Assembly (NCBI GenBank): GCA_037039685.1 | Contig: JAWNGF010000015.1 | Location: 325,001 to 389,000, forward strand | Origin: Ceratobasidium sp. AG-K | Taxonomy: Eukaryota > Basidiomycota > Agaricomycetes > Cantharellales > Ceratobasidiaceae | Length of the DNA: 64,000 nucleotides | Direction of reading: 5' to 3' | Part shown: positions 1 to 9,748 of the stretch, piece by piece | How the letters are laid out: each line of letters opens with the position of its first letter | How positions within the stretch are numbered: the stretch's first letter is position 1 | Made by a program: the position numbers and the translations under genes | Notes under the pieces: model-generated | The model's database searches: none | Seen by the model: the letters and a program-made list of their open reading frames with translations, nothing else | What the model was told of the DNA's origin: nothing

Positions 1-410
1 CGTCAGCCGACCATATATGCGCGCATCCGAACGGGGGAACGCACTAGAGGCGAGGATTCTAGTTATTCACGATTGAGTCACGGTGACGAGGCGGGAAGAG
101 GCCAAAGCTTTAAATTAGGCGGGCACGCTTGCGGATGCGATCCAATCAAACGAGAGTCAGTGGTGGCTGCTGAAGATGTACTTGTGGATACCAGATACTG
201 ATTTATTGAAGCTAGACAGCGTTGGTGCTCCTGAAATTGCTGTACCAGTGGGCGTTTTATGCTGGCGCCCTCGAACTACTGGCGCCACTCCGCTAGTTGA
301 CCCGACTTGGACACTTCAATGGTTGTTTATTGCATTCCAGTTACTACTCATCACACATAGTATCGACAAAGAAAAGAAAGGAGAAACGGATAATTGAGTA
401 CATTGCAATA
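1..410. other. No gene recognised
   Basis: Only short overlapping frames without recognisable motifs are present. This is the downstream flank of the Gly-rich membrane-protein copy that ends near 411. Confidence 0.4.
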
Positions 411-1670
411 TCACCAGTAAGAGGGTTTACTAGCCCGCTTACGGCAGCAAGTGTAACCACTGTCCCCAAGCATTCCTAGACACCCAGACACAAAGATAGC
501 AAGAAAGAAGCAGCCAATAATTCCGAAAAACGTAAATCCGACGATCGTACCTGTTTTGCTGATTGGAGCGTCCATGATTGGTACTGATGCACCAATTGTG
601 TCATTCAGGCACTTCAGAAATTCATATCCGTGCCATTCGGAAGCGGCATGTCCGCGCTGAGGGGTGGAGCGGTAGCATTGTTGTCGATCGGCGCACTGGA
701 TGGCAGGTTGGCGGAGTTGTTGTACGAAGTAAGGGCGAGCATGAATGAAGAGGCGCGGTAGTACTGGACTGCTTGCTCGACATGAATAGTAGAGTTCGTT
801 TCCTGGTAACACAAGCCAGCTCAGCGATACGAAAGGCCAACTGACAAGAGCGCCTACATTAATGGGCGTTCCGGACGTACGAATGACAGAGCAGGGCTCG
901 ACCAAGGCGTCCATCACAGCCGAGACCGAATCAGAATCCCCGACAATATAGTACGATGCGGTGGCGTTGCCAATTGGAAAGCTAGAGTTGGTACTACTGC
1001 CCTCCGCCGGCCATCCGCTATGCCGAATCAGCGCTTGGTGCATTGCGCCCCCAGGTCTACTTGAGTTCGTGGCCGGACCATACTCGTGATATCCATAGTA
1101 TCCCATTCCGGCGCCGACGGGGACGTATACAGGCCAATACCCGAATGGAAAGCTTCGACCGGCAACTAGTGCCCCCCCCCCCGCCATCATAGGTGTAGCC
1201 ACTACCGTATCTGCTGGTTCCATAAATCTGACTGCGAGAGCCCCCGCCTATCTGCCGACCCGCAAAGGCGCCTGACGAGATTGTGGCTGTATTGCCTCCA
1301 CCCCCACCCCAGGAAGAGGCACCTCGACCGCCACCTATAATCGCATACCATTAGTCAAACTGTTCAAGGAAGGTCAAGAGAGCTTGGACTCACCGCCGAA
1401 TGAGACTCCGCCCCGGGATCCTGAAGATCCACCTGTAACACACACAGTTACATTCTGTCCCCGCATAAGCCAGAACCTTTTACCTCCCGAACTCCCACCG
1501 GATCCGCTACTCCCGGATGAACCGCCTCCGAACGAGCCACCTCCGACCGATCCACCCCCTCTCGATCCGCCTCCGGAAGATCCGCTCCCTCCAGAGCTCC
1601 CCCCACTGCTCCCCCCACCTCTTGGCGAGCGGGGTATAAGATCCCAGCTAGACACATATGATTCTTTCAT
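411..1670 (-). pseudogene. Gly-rich single-pass membrane protein, copy 1 (frameshifted)
   Basis: This is copy 1 of a local family of unknown function. Reading on the minus strand, a Gly/Ser-rich exon (about 1670-1390, dense GGS/GGG repeats) ends at a GTGAGT donor. A second exon carries the family core (GRSFPFGYWPVYVP, then GYYGYHEYGP, then ASYYIVGDSDSVSAVMDAL). A third carries QAVQYYRASSFMLAL and a C-terminal hydrophobic segment (FFGIIGCFFLAIF) followed by a Cys/Arg-rich tail. Compared with copies 2 and 3, the frame breaks at an 11-C run (1172-1182), so YGSGYTYDGGGG and GRSFPFGYW lie in different frames. It breaks again near 625, where one base is missing between TDMNF and LKCLNDTIG. The ATG at 1670 is the first Met before the Gly repeats, and no convincing signal peptide is visible. 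I infer an outside domain anchored by one C-terminal helix. Assembly error in the C run cannot be excluded. Confidence 0.6.
1172..1182. repeat. 11-base poly-C run at a frameshift
   Basis: A mononucleotide run sits exactly where copy 1 of the Gly-rich family changes reading frame relative to copies 2 and 3. It is either a slippage mutation or a sequencing/assembly length error. Confidence 0.85.
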
Positions 1671-1794
1671 GGTGTCTCTGTCTTCGACATTATTCAGATT
1701 AGACACAGCAATATATCGTTTTTCACATGGGAGAACGAAAGGCATAGGGGACAAACACGCAGGATGGAGCTATGAGTTCAGACCAGAATTATAA

Positions 1795-3060
1795 AGACAG
1801 GACATCGATCGTTTCTGGTCGATGACGTCGAATATTACGAGGGAATCAGTGAAGCATGGAGGACAATTCAATTGCCCATATTACACCATTCAACAGAAGC
1901 GGGCACGTGGCCCAAACTAGAGATCATACAGCTACAGGGAGTACGAGGAACGGTGCATCAATGCGAACCAGGAGTGAGGAATACATCAGTTATTCATCGT
2001 GGGTGTTGGATCTGGTATTCATTTCACTACGATCTGCAGAGCCCGAGGTCCAAGAAGACGGCGGGCATCACTCTAAAGACGTTTTTGTATCGACACGTTG
2101 TCAAGCCTCGTCTGTTTCCGGAAACTTCCTCATCCTTTCTAAGGACCTTCTGCCAAGCAGCCGTACTTTGGGAAGTATTGGAGTGCCCACGGCGATAGTC
2201 TAATTCATGGCCAAATGCCAGTTACTAATTTGAGGCCAATACCTTATGGAATATTCCGAGCATCATCTTCAACTTAGTACGGATGATTTGCGGTGCAGGC
2301 TGGAAGGCAATAACGTCAGGCTGACGTGAGGGCGTACACTTTGCGTTCTGCGTCTCCCGTTCACTACCACAGCGCCATCAGCCTATGTCTTCTCCTAGCA
2401 CTAAGATCATATCCGATGTGATACTTGTCATTACCGGATACGCCGCTTCCAGGTCAGCCACAGGCGGTGAAGCGCGTCCATATCCAGAAATATAACTAAG
2501 CTCTCGGGTTGCACCGTTCGCCTACTATGCTACGACGCTATTCTCGTTGACCTGCTTGTGGTATAGCACAACCTTTGGGCTGAGCGCATATACACAGGTC
2601 TATCAACGTAAGAGAGATATTGTAGCTATCTCTGGTGACCTTATTTCCTTATCTAACACAAACGTATCTCGGACTCAGCTACAAAGACGTACTCGTGCCA
2701 GCATGACACCTGGATGTGGTATCAAATACAGGTAACCGCCACATCAACTACGCTTATGTAACACATCGAGCTACCCTGGTCAACCACTCAATTTTCCGAC
2801 ATCAATCCTCTCGAACTCACACCCAACCTTGTCTAGTAGAGGGGAAGCTATAAAATGCGCCTATTTCAATAAATTAAGTTTCACTTGGCCCCCAGCCAAC
2901 TGGGGGCGACATCGCCAAGGCTATTGTCGCCGGTTTGACGGATGTTTGAGATAAGTTGGCCACGTGACCAAATTGGAGATCGTGCGCTCTGGGCTACAAC
3001 CACAAGACCGCCTGCTTGCTTTTCCACCTTCACACCTGAAACCCCCAAGTCATCCCTCCA
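1795..3060. other. No confident gene; possible degraded coding relic 1810-2200
   Basis: Around 1860-2200 two overlapping plus-strand frames have protein-like stretches (for example TWPKLEIIQLQG) that resemble LRR or F-box text, but no start, introns or complete domain can be supported. The remainder shows nothing recognisable. Confidence 0.3.
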
Positions 3061-3342
3061 ATGAGCCGCGTCCATTCGCCCACGCCTCCAGGCCTTCTTG
3101 AGAGGGAGATTGATGCGGCACACTTGGGTTCGCGATGGGCACGTGTGTTGTATGACTACCACCCCACAGATCAATCGACGCTCTCGCTTTCGCGCGGTGA
3201 CGTTGTTGAGATTGTAACAAAACTCGAGAGTGGCTGGTGGGATGGGGTTATCCGTTCCAGGCGTGGCTGGTTCCCGAGTAATTATATCGTCGTCATTAGC
3301 GAGGCCGGCCCATTGGACACCGAAAGCTCGGGGTCGGTCTAA
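3061..3342 (+). CDS. SH3-domain exon, probably N-terminus of a truncated Ras-GEF-like gene
   Basis: The 93-residue frame holds one complete SH3 domain at about residues 25-80. It shows the ALYDY-equivalent motif (VLYDYHPTD), an acidic RT loop, the paired Trp motif (ESGWWDGVI) and the WFPSNYI signature. SH3 domains bind proline-rich ligands. The combination LESGWWDG plus RGWFPSNY at the extreme N-terminus is typical of fungal Cdc25/Ste6-type Ras guanine-nucleotide exchange factors, so I infer a Ras-GEF origin. No REM or RasGEF catalytic exon is visible in the following 900 bp, although CACAG|GTATGT near 3395 looks like a splice donor. The ATG at 3061 gives a natural start. It is either a short SH3-only protein or a gene fragment. 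Confidence 0.55.
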   Translation: MSRVHSPTPPGLLEREIDAAHLGSRWARVLYDYHPTDQSTLSLSRGDVVEIVTKLESGWWDGVIRSRRGWFPSNYIVVISEAGPLDTESSGSV

Positions 3343-4196
3343 GGGGAGGTTCGTTTCCGATCCATGGTCGAAAAGCTCCAAGCCAAGTTCACAGGTATGT
3401 GGACCATATGCACTCAGCCGCTCATTGATTCGGTACCCAGGCTGGCTAAATATGCAAGCGCGAAGATGTGTATCTGTATCTATTCAAATATGGCATTTAA
3501 GCCTACTGGGCCTCCATAGTGCACACGCCACGAGAGAGTCTAAGGAGTGTAGGTGTGTCATCAGGTATGTGTAACAAAACATATACATTGGATGTTACAC
3601 GAAACTAATGGGAGCAGGACAACCCTGGGAGGGCGGCACCCGGCCAGAGTGGCGTGTCGAGAGCCGACCGCCAAAGAGCATAGCGGATCGTGAAGGGCTC
3701 GGATCGGCGGCAAACATCTGATATACCAACGAGGGGGTAACAGGGAGGCCGAAACGCTGTGTGGTGTGCGCCAATATTGGCTGAGCGGCGATACGCGGCC
3801 GACATCGACGCGTCTGGTGGAGATCGTCAACTCACGAACTCCATTGGGTCACTTATGGCATGTCGGTCAAGTGTCACATGCACTGTGTCCATTGCGGCCG
3901 AGTAAACCTATCGTGCCTCCGCAGGCTGCGGCGTCACTCTACACAATTTTCAAGATAATTCACTCCAATACGACCACTTAACATTCAAAACTGTTCCTCA
4001 TTGGGCTCTTTATTTAAGCTTATTGGTGATCGAATATTTGATCCATGACCCGATGTGCGTAGTACAGATGCTATTGCATATGTACACACGATTGTCATCG
4101 TCCGATGAATAACCGCGTTCAACACTACTATATTGATTTCGTGAGCTAATGTGACGAGAACTACCGTGTCACTGCAACAATTGAGGAGCTTGACTA
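3343..4196. other. No gene recognised
   Basis: Continuation of the SH3 exon would be expected here, but no catalytic-domain exon is seen. The remaining short frames carry no motifs. Confidence 0.35.
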
Positions 4197-4448
4197 TCAA
4201 GTCACTTGTAAATTCTGCCCAGTACTAACTAAATTTACGCCATCGCCTACAAACCATACCACCAACCTAACACCACGAAAAAGGCAAACAGGGAAAATAC
4301 CACCCACATAATGACACTTTTTTTGGCTACTTTCCGGCGCGTCCATGATTGGCACTGCTTCCCCAATGGTATCGTTCAGGCGTTTCAGGAAGCTCATGTC
4401 CGTTCCTGAGGGGAGAGGCTTCAGGATTTTTAGGGTAGAAAGCAGCAA
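4197..4448 (-). pseudogene. 3' fragment of the Gly-rich membrane-protein family (copy 4)
   Basis: Only the C-terminal part of the family is present. The segment LPSGTDMSFLKRLNDTIG followed by EAVPIMDAP matches copies 1-3 closely and is followed by a hydrophobic stretch. No upstream core or Gly-rich exon exists before the MITE-like element that begins about 130 bp away. It is a truncated duplicate. Confidence 0.7.
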
Positions 4449-4572
4449 TACATAAACGACAACGATAAACGCATCATGTGATCACATAGGCAGTCCAAAG
4501 TGAGCTTATTCTATATCAATGCCATGTCTCTGAACCCGCTGCCTATTATACTGGTATATTTGAAACCCAAAA

Positions 4573-4800
4573 CGGCACCGTGGACCCCAAATCTCCGTAA
4601 AATACGGAGGTTTATGCGGAGGTTTCCTCCATGTCGTTGGCAAAACACGGCGGTAAGCCTCGTATCTTGGCCAGCGGTCGTTGGAGTGCCTTGATCTCGA
4701 CACTGGATACGGTGATTACCTCCGTGTTTTGCCAAGGACTGGGATCAAACTCCGTAATATACGGAGTTTTGGGGCCCATAGTGCGGTGCACGTTGATACA
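4573..4800. mobile_element. MITE-like element with long imperfect terminal inverted repeats
   Basis: The left arm (about 4573-4660) and the right arm (about 4708-4800) are imperfect reverse complements. Shared blocks in order are GCACCG, CCCCAAA, CTCCGTA..TACGGAG and TTGGCAAAACACGG. Each arm also holds a small palindrome around CTCCGTA/TACGGAG. No coding capacity is present. The layout fits a non-autonomous DNA element or foldback repeat. No clear target duplication was identified. Confidence 0.55.
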
Positions 4801-5203
4801 CCAAGTTTATCCATGGCTCACCTTCCAGTCGATGATTGAGCATGCATTGAAGTTCCGTCCTAACCCTTGATTGGTTGCAAGCTGAGCATGGTAGGGTGGG
4901 GTGCCATGGGGGTTGCGATCGCACCAGCTTGACCACTGTCCCGTATACTCTAGCCGGCTTTAGCAAAACCGTTTCGGTACTGGTTGGCCGCCAGGCCCAT
5001 AATACATGCCACGCTGAAGTGTAAAAGCGCGGGATACAGATACCATTATACATCCGCGATGTATTGTTGTCAGTGTTAGTATTCAACTAACAAGTGTCAT
5101 CAGACGCTCTCTTCTCATGGGCCAATGTTATGAGAACTACATATACGATATCAATGCGTGAAAAGCTTGAATATTACCCCATTTACAGATCCTATTTGGT
5201 AAT
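4801..5203. other. Intergenic; nothing recognised
   Basis: No motif, repeat or coding signal was seen between the MITE-like element and the next Gly-rich family gene. Confidence 0.35.
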
Positions 5204-5204
5204 A

Positions 5205-6370
5205 CTAGGAGCGATGTCGCCTACAACAACACCGACGGATGCAACAGAAAATCATCCCGGCGGCAAATACAGAGTATATCACTGCCATCACAATAATGGT
5301 CGCTCGCCGGCCGGGTCCTGGCGCGTCCATGATTGGTAGTGCCTCCCCGATAGTGTTGTTGAGACACTTCAAGAAGTTCATGTCCGTTCCCCAAGGTAGA
5401 GGCGTGTCGGCACTCGCACTCGGAGGAAGATCAGCCGCGCCGTTACCAGTGGGAGCGTTGACCGGTAGATTGGCGGAGTTATTGTATGACACCAATGCAA
5501 GCATAAAGGAGGACGCCCGATAGTACTGAACGGCTTGCTCAAAATGAACTGTCGAGTTGGTCTCCTAAAAGCCTGGGCTCAGTTGGGTAAAACTCCGAGT
5601 ACACTACACATACATCGATGGCTACACCAGCTTGCCTGACAACCGAACAGGCTGCTACTAGGTCGTCCATTACTGCCGCCACCGAGTCGGCATCTCCGAT
5701 GATGTAATAAGATGCAGTCTCGTTATTGGCCAGCGTAGTGCTATCGACACGACCATCTTGGGCCGGCCAAGTGTTCGACCGAACTAGTGCCTGATGCATT
5801 GCGCCTCCCGGTCGACTCGGGTTGATGGCTGGTCCGTACTCTTGGTACCCGTAGTATCCCACCCGGGCGCCGATAGGAAGGTATATGGGCCAGTAGCCAA
5901 AGGTAAAGTTGCGACCAGAAACATAGGGCATACCTCCGGAGGTATAACCACTTCCATATCTAGTGGTTCCATATACCTGCTCGCGCGTACCGCCCCCTGC
6001 GGTTCTTCCTATGAACGGGCCCGACGATATTGTTACAGGAGGGCCTCCACCCTTACTGTGCGAGGAAGCGCCTCGACTGCCGCCTGGCAGCCGTCATGGT
6101 CGTTAAAATCTACATAAACGTTTCAATTTGAAGACATTTACCTCCAAATGAAACGCCTGCTCGCCCTGCAGATAAGCCGGCTTTTAGTCCACTCATTATT
6201 TGTAGCACAATAGTCTTTACTTTACCTCCACTTCCAGCTGAAGACCCTCCTCTTGAACCTCCGACCGCGACTCCGCGCCCCCCTCCACTGCCGCCTTTAG
6301 GCTTACGGGATACGAGGCTTTGATGGGCTACGTAAGTAACCAAAGCCTCCCGGCTCTCTTTGGAGTGCAT
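5205..6370 (-). CDS. Gly-rich single-pass membrane protein, copy 2 (probably intact)
   Basis: This is the best preserved copy of the local family. Exon 1 (from the ATG at 6370) ends in a Gly/Ser repeat (SGGGRGVAVGGSRGG) and GVSFGG, then a GTAAAT donor. Exon 2 resumes after GCCAG with SRGASSHSKGGG and contains GPFIGRTAGGGTREQVYG, FGYWPIYLPIG, GYYGYQEYGP, RPGGAMHQAL and ASYYIIGDADSVAAVMDDL. After a further intron (about 5570-5610) exon 3 gives QAVQYYRASSFMLALVSYN and TDMNFLKCLNNTIGEALPIM, then a transmembrane helix (IIVMAVIYSVFAAGMIF) and a Cys/Arg-rich tail (CCIRRCCCRRHRS). Reading is continuous apart from introns. No characterised domain is recognised. I infer a C-terminally anchored surface protein with a short, possibly palmitoylated, cytosolic tail. 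An additional 5' exon with a signal peptide may exist. Confidence 0.6.
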
Positions 6371-6436
6371 ACAATAGGATAATCCTGGGTTTGGGGCCTG
6401 TAGTAGGGGAGCCAACCAATTTTTCGCAGAGAACAC

Positions 6437-7383
6437 GCTAAGATAGTGCTAGCTAGTTGTCGCTCGAGTCTTGCTCGCATACTGAGTTTTATACCATGCT
6501 AACTCGAGTCAAGAGTAAAGTTCCATAGTCGTTGCCGTAAGGATTTGAGGGTGGTACATTGCCTCAAAATAATGCTCCGCCGTGTAGTAAAAGAAAATAT
6601 TCCCAGATAGGCATGGACATTCCTGATTAGTAAATTGTGATAAATTAAGAGTCACAATACGGAACGCATCCTTGATGTCACAAGTGATATGACTCGGTCA
6701 GCCACCAGCTCACCGAGGGTACTTTGGATTAATTAGGATATATTACGGCACAGTAAGGAGAAGATCATGACGTTACTAACCGAGTATCTACGGACAACTC
6801 TGCCGTTTGGGCGTCTATTGGGATAGCTTAGACGTTATTCCGGCGAGTTCAAGTCTTGTGATTTGGACGCCAGTGACCCTCGGGCAAACCAGCGTAGTAC
6901 ACACCAGATATTTATGCAGTATATATAATCGGCGACATTTAGTTGCCAGAAAAGGGTACCGTGTGATGCTGGCCACCAACCAATGTAGAATATAATGTGG
7001 GCATATATATTCTATAGGTCAGCTCAATACAAGTCAATCATGTGAAATGGCATTGAAATGAGGGAAGGGCCTATACTGGCCCCCCGCTTCGTCCCAGTCG
7101 CACTGCTGTGGGCTCCCCACACCCCTGTTTTCTAGGAGACAGGCTGGTCAATACCACTTCTCTCCCAATCTCAATATACGTTTCACGTACATACAGTTCG
7201 GCGCGTATATACACATATCTACCTTCCCGATACGCTAGATCGTAGCAGTGCAGCACGGAGCATGAAAGGCGAAGAATTGGATTATTAAGCCGACTCAACA
7301 TGTCTCAAACGTGGGAACGCTATGTAACAACCATCCATGGTGGGAAGCGCTGATCAAGTCGAGCGAATAGCCACTCCATGACA
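6437..7383. other. Intergenic; nothing recognised
   Basis: AT-rich spacer between family copies 2 and 3. Only short frames without motifs are seen. Confidence 0.35.
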
Positions 7384-8300
7384 CTATGACATATATCGAT
7401 AATCCAGACTACGCCCTGTACCACCAAGTGTATCACGGATACAGCAATATATGGTCAGAACCAGAACAAAGGTGGAAAGCACTCCAATGATAATAACGTC
7501 TATAATGGTGCTCTTCATGCTTATCGGAGCATTCATAATTGGCACCGCGGCCCCGATAGTGTTATTTATGCACTGCAGAAAGCCCATGTCTGTACCTGCA
7601 GGAAGAGGTGTGTCGGCGCTCAGAGGCAGAGCGGCACTGCTGTTGTCAATAGGAGTATTGGATGGCAGGCTGGCAGAGTTGTTACACGATGCCAAGGCAA
7701 GCATGGATGAGGATGTTCGGTTGTACCGAGCGGCTTGCTGGACGTGAACTGTCAGTTTGGCCTCCTGCGACCCACAATTTAGCTTGATTACATTTGGATA
7801 AAACACATCAGCGAGTACCCACGTCAATAGCTGCACTAGATGCTTTCGTAACCAAACAGGATACTGTTGACTCATTCATGACCGCTACTACAGAATCAGC
7901 ATCTCCCATAATATACTATGATGCAATCACGTTGCTGACCGGCGTAGTGTTATTCGCGCCGACCTCTAGTGCCGGCTGTGAGCTCGATTGAACCCTTGCT
8001 TGATGCATCACGCCTCCAGGCCGACTCGATTGATTGCTGGTCCGTATTCGGGATACCCATAGTACCCGGCTCCAAAGCCAATAGGGAGATATATAGGCCA
8101 ATAACCAAAGGTAAAGTCGCGACCGGAAATATAGGACCCACCTCCGTAGGGGTAGCCACTTCCGTACCTAGTGGTTCCATAGATCCGATCGCGTGTACCA
8201 CCCTCCGCAGTTCGTCCGATGAACGGGCCCGACGATATTGTTGCCGGAGGGCCTCCGCCCTTACTATGCAAGGAAACGCCCCGGCTGCCGCCTGTAGACC
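7384..8300 (-). pseudogene. Gly-rich membrane protein family, copy 3 (frameshift, stop, no Gly-rich exon)
   Basis: The minus-strand core begins after a TCTACAG acceptor near 8299 with ISSGPFIGRTAEGGTRD, YGTTRYGSGYPYGGG, FGYWPIYLPIG and GYYGYPEYGP. Compared with copy 2, one base is missing just after GPAIN (near 8030), which moves SSRPGGVMHQ into another frame. A TAG then interrupts NVIAS/YIMGDADS (near 7915). The 3' exon is open (TDMGFLQCINNTIG, NAPISM, helix IIIGVLSTFVLVLTIYCCI). The Gly/Ser repeat exon of copies 1 and 2 is not found upstream. This copy is therefore a decaying duplicate. Confidence 0.65.
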
Positions 8301-8330
8301 ACTATTGTCGTCAGAGCAGCGTCTCAAGCT

Positions 8331-9748
8331 TCACTTAATTAAATTTTGCATCTGCCTGAAGGTCCCGATGGTCACATCGGTTGATCGCTCCCGTTTTGAC
8401 AGCAATCTGGTTGGATTTGCGAGCCAGAGAGGATAAACAAAATTGGGTGATTCAAGGACTCATTGAACACTGTAGATGTGTCCGCTTTCAGTGACCGATA
8501 CGCTGAAGATTATCTTCAGGAGTGACTTGGGGGACAAATTAGCGCTAGAACCTAATCAAATTTCCCCTTTGTGGTACGGATGACCGCAAACCATGTGCAA
8601 GGTGGCTGAAAAATGATGTAATTCATTACTGAAAGCGGCCATTTTCGGTTCAGTGCATTTGTTGACGTTATTCTGTAGCCTGACACCCCACAGTGGGTAT
8701 GGTAATTCTCAATCAATAAGATGTGATACGCCACAGGCTGCAAACAAGGAGCGTACACTGGGTAGACACTCCAAATCACTCGGCCAACGACCAGTTCGCC
8801 GACGGTAACATGGGTTAAGTACGATGCACTACGACTATATAGGTCCTCAGACCCAGACCCTGATCCCCTACTACAGCGTGGCTCAAGACTATGATCTACC
8901 TCAATTGATTCCATCGCAGCCGTATCAAGCGCCAAGTGACAGAGTTATCGTTCTACTGGTGGTTTCACTGGATCCATGGAAAGTCTATTTGGCTAAGTCA
9001 AGGAGGATTTGTTGCTTGGTGGCATAAACTCTCCAAGAGTAGTTCAGGATGACTAACCTCTAACGTTGACAAAATCAATCAGCTTTCGCTCATCCCATCT
9101 ATCGATTCACAGTCCAACTGGCTCAGGTGGGCGGCAATGTGGAGCATTGAAACTGGTAGGCCCATTTTCTTTGGATATGTAAATTCCCCGCTGAGCTTGG
9201 CAGATCGAAATGCGATCGTCAGCAAGCGCTGACAGCTTAGACGCCAGTGTATTCCAAAGTGTGTCTATGCAGACTCAAGATGCTGGAATTCAAGTCCGCG
9301 TGGCGGGCCTTTGCAATGCACAGCCAAGGCGCCTGCCGGATGCCCCTGAGGAGAAGAGCAAGGTTATTTGCTGTAGCTCCGGAGAGCAGCCAACCATCAT
9401 GGGCCGAGGCCGCTGCCATTGGAGTCGGCAAAGGCAGGCTACCGCATGGTGATCAATGCAGACACCACGTTCAAGGGGAATGGCAAATCGCCGGGACGAT
9501 CATGCATTCTCACGGAGCCTATAACCCAGTCCATCATCCACGGAGCTGGACTCCAGGCACGCTTGATCGAAGCGAGCGGCGCAAAAGCTGTGATTCTGTT
9601 GTGACCAAACTATAATATACAAAAGAACATCTGCAATCATTACTCTTCAGGCTTCAAAAATTTATACAATCGGGCATAAACGGTGAAAGAAATGCTCAAA
9701 AAAGACTGCTCACCCAAAAGGAAAAAAAAGCGTGAAATACTACATGTA
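8331..9748. other. No gene recognised
   Basis: Several frames overlap at 9210-9615 with mildly protein-like composition, but they carry no domain, start context or splice pattern that I can defend. The region separates the Gly-rich family cluster from the 3' end of the JmjC gene. Confidence 0.3.

Noticed and set aside
1384..1794. Proline-rich plus-strand frame
   Set aside because: It is the antisense shadow of the Gly/Ser repeat exon of family copy 1.
9210..9615. Overlapping plus-strand frames as a gene
   Set aside because: Three frames are open at once, none has a recognisable motif or clear start, and no splice pattern supports one over the others.
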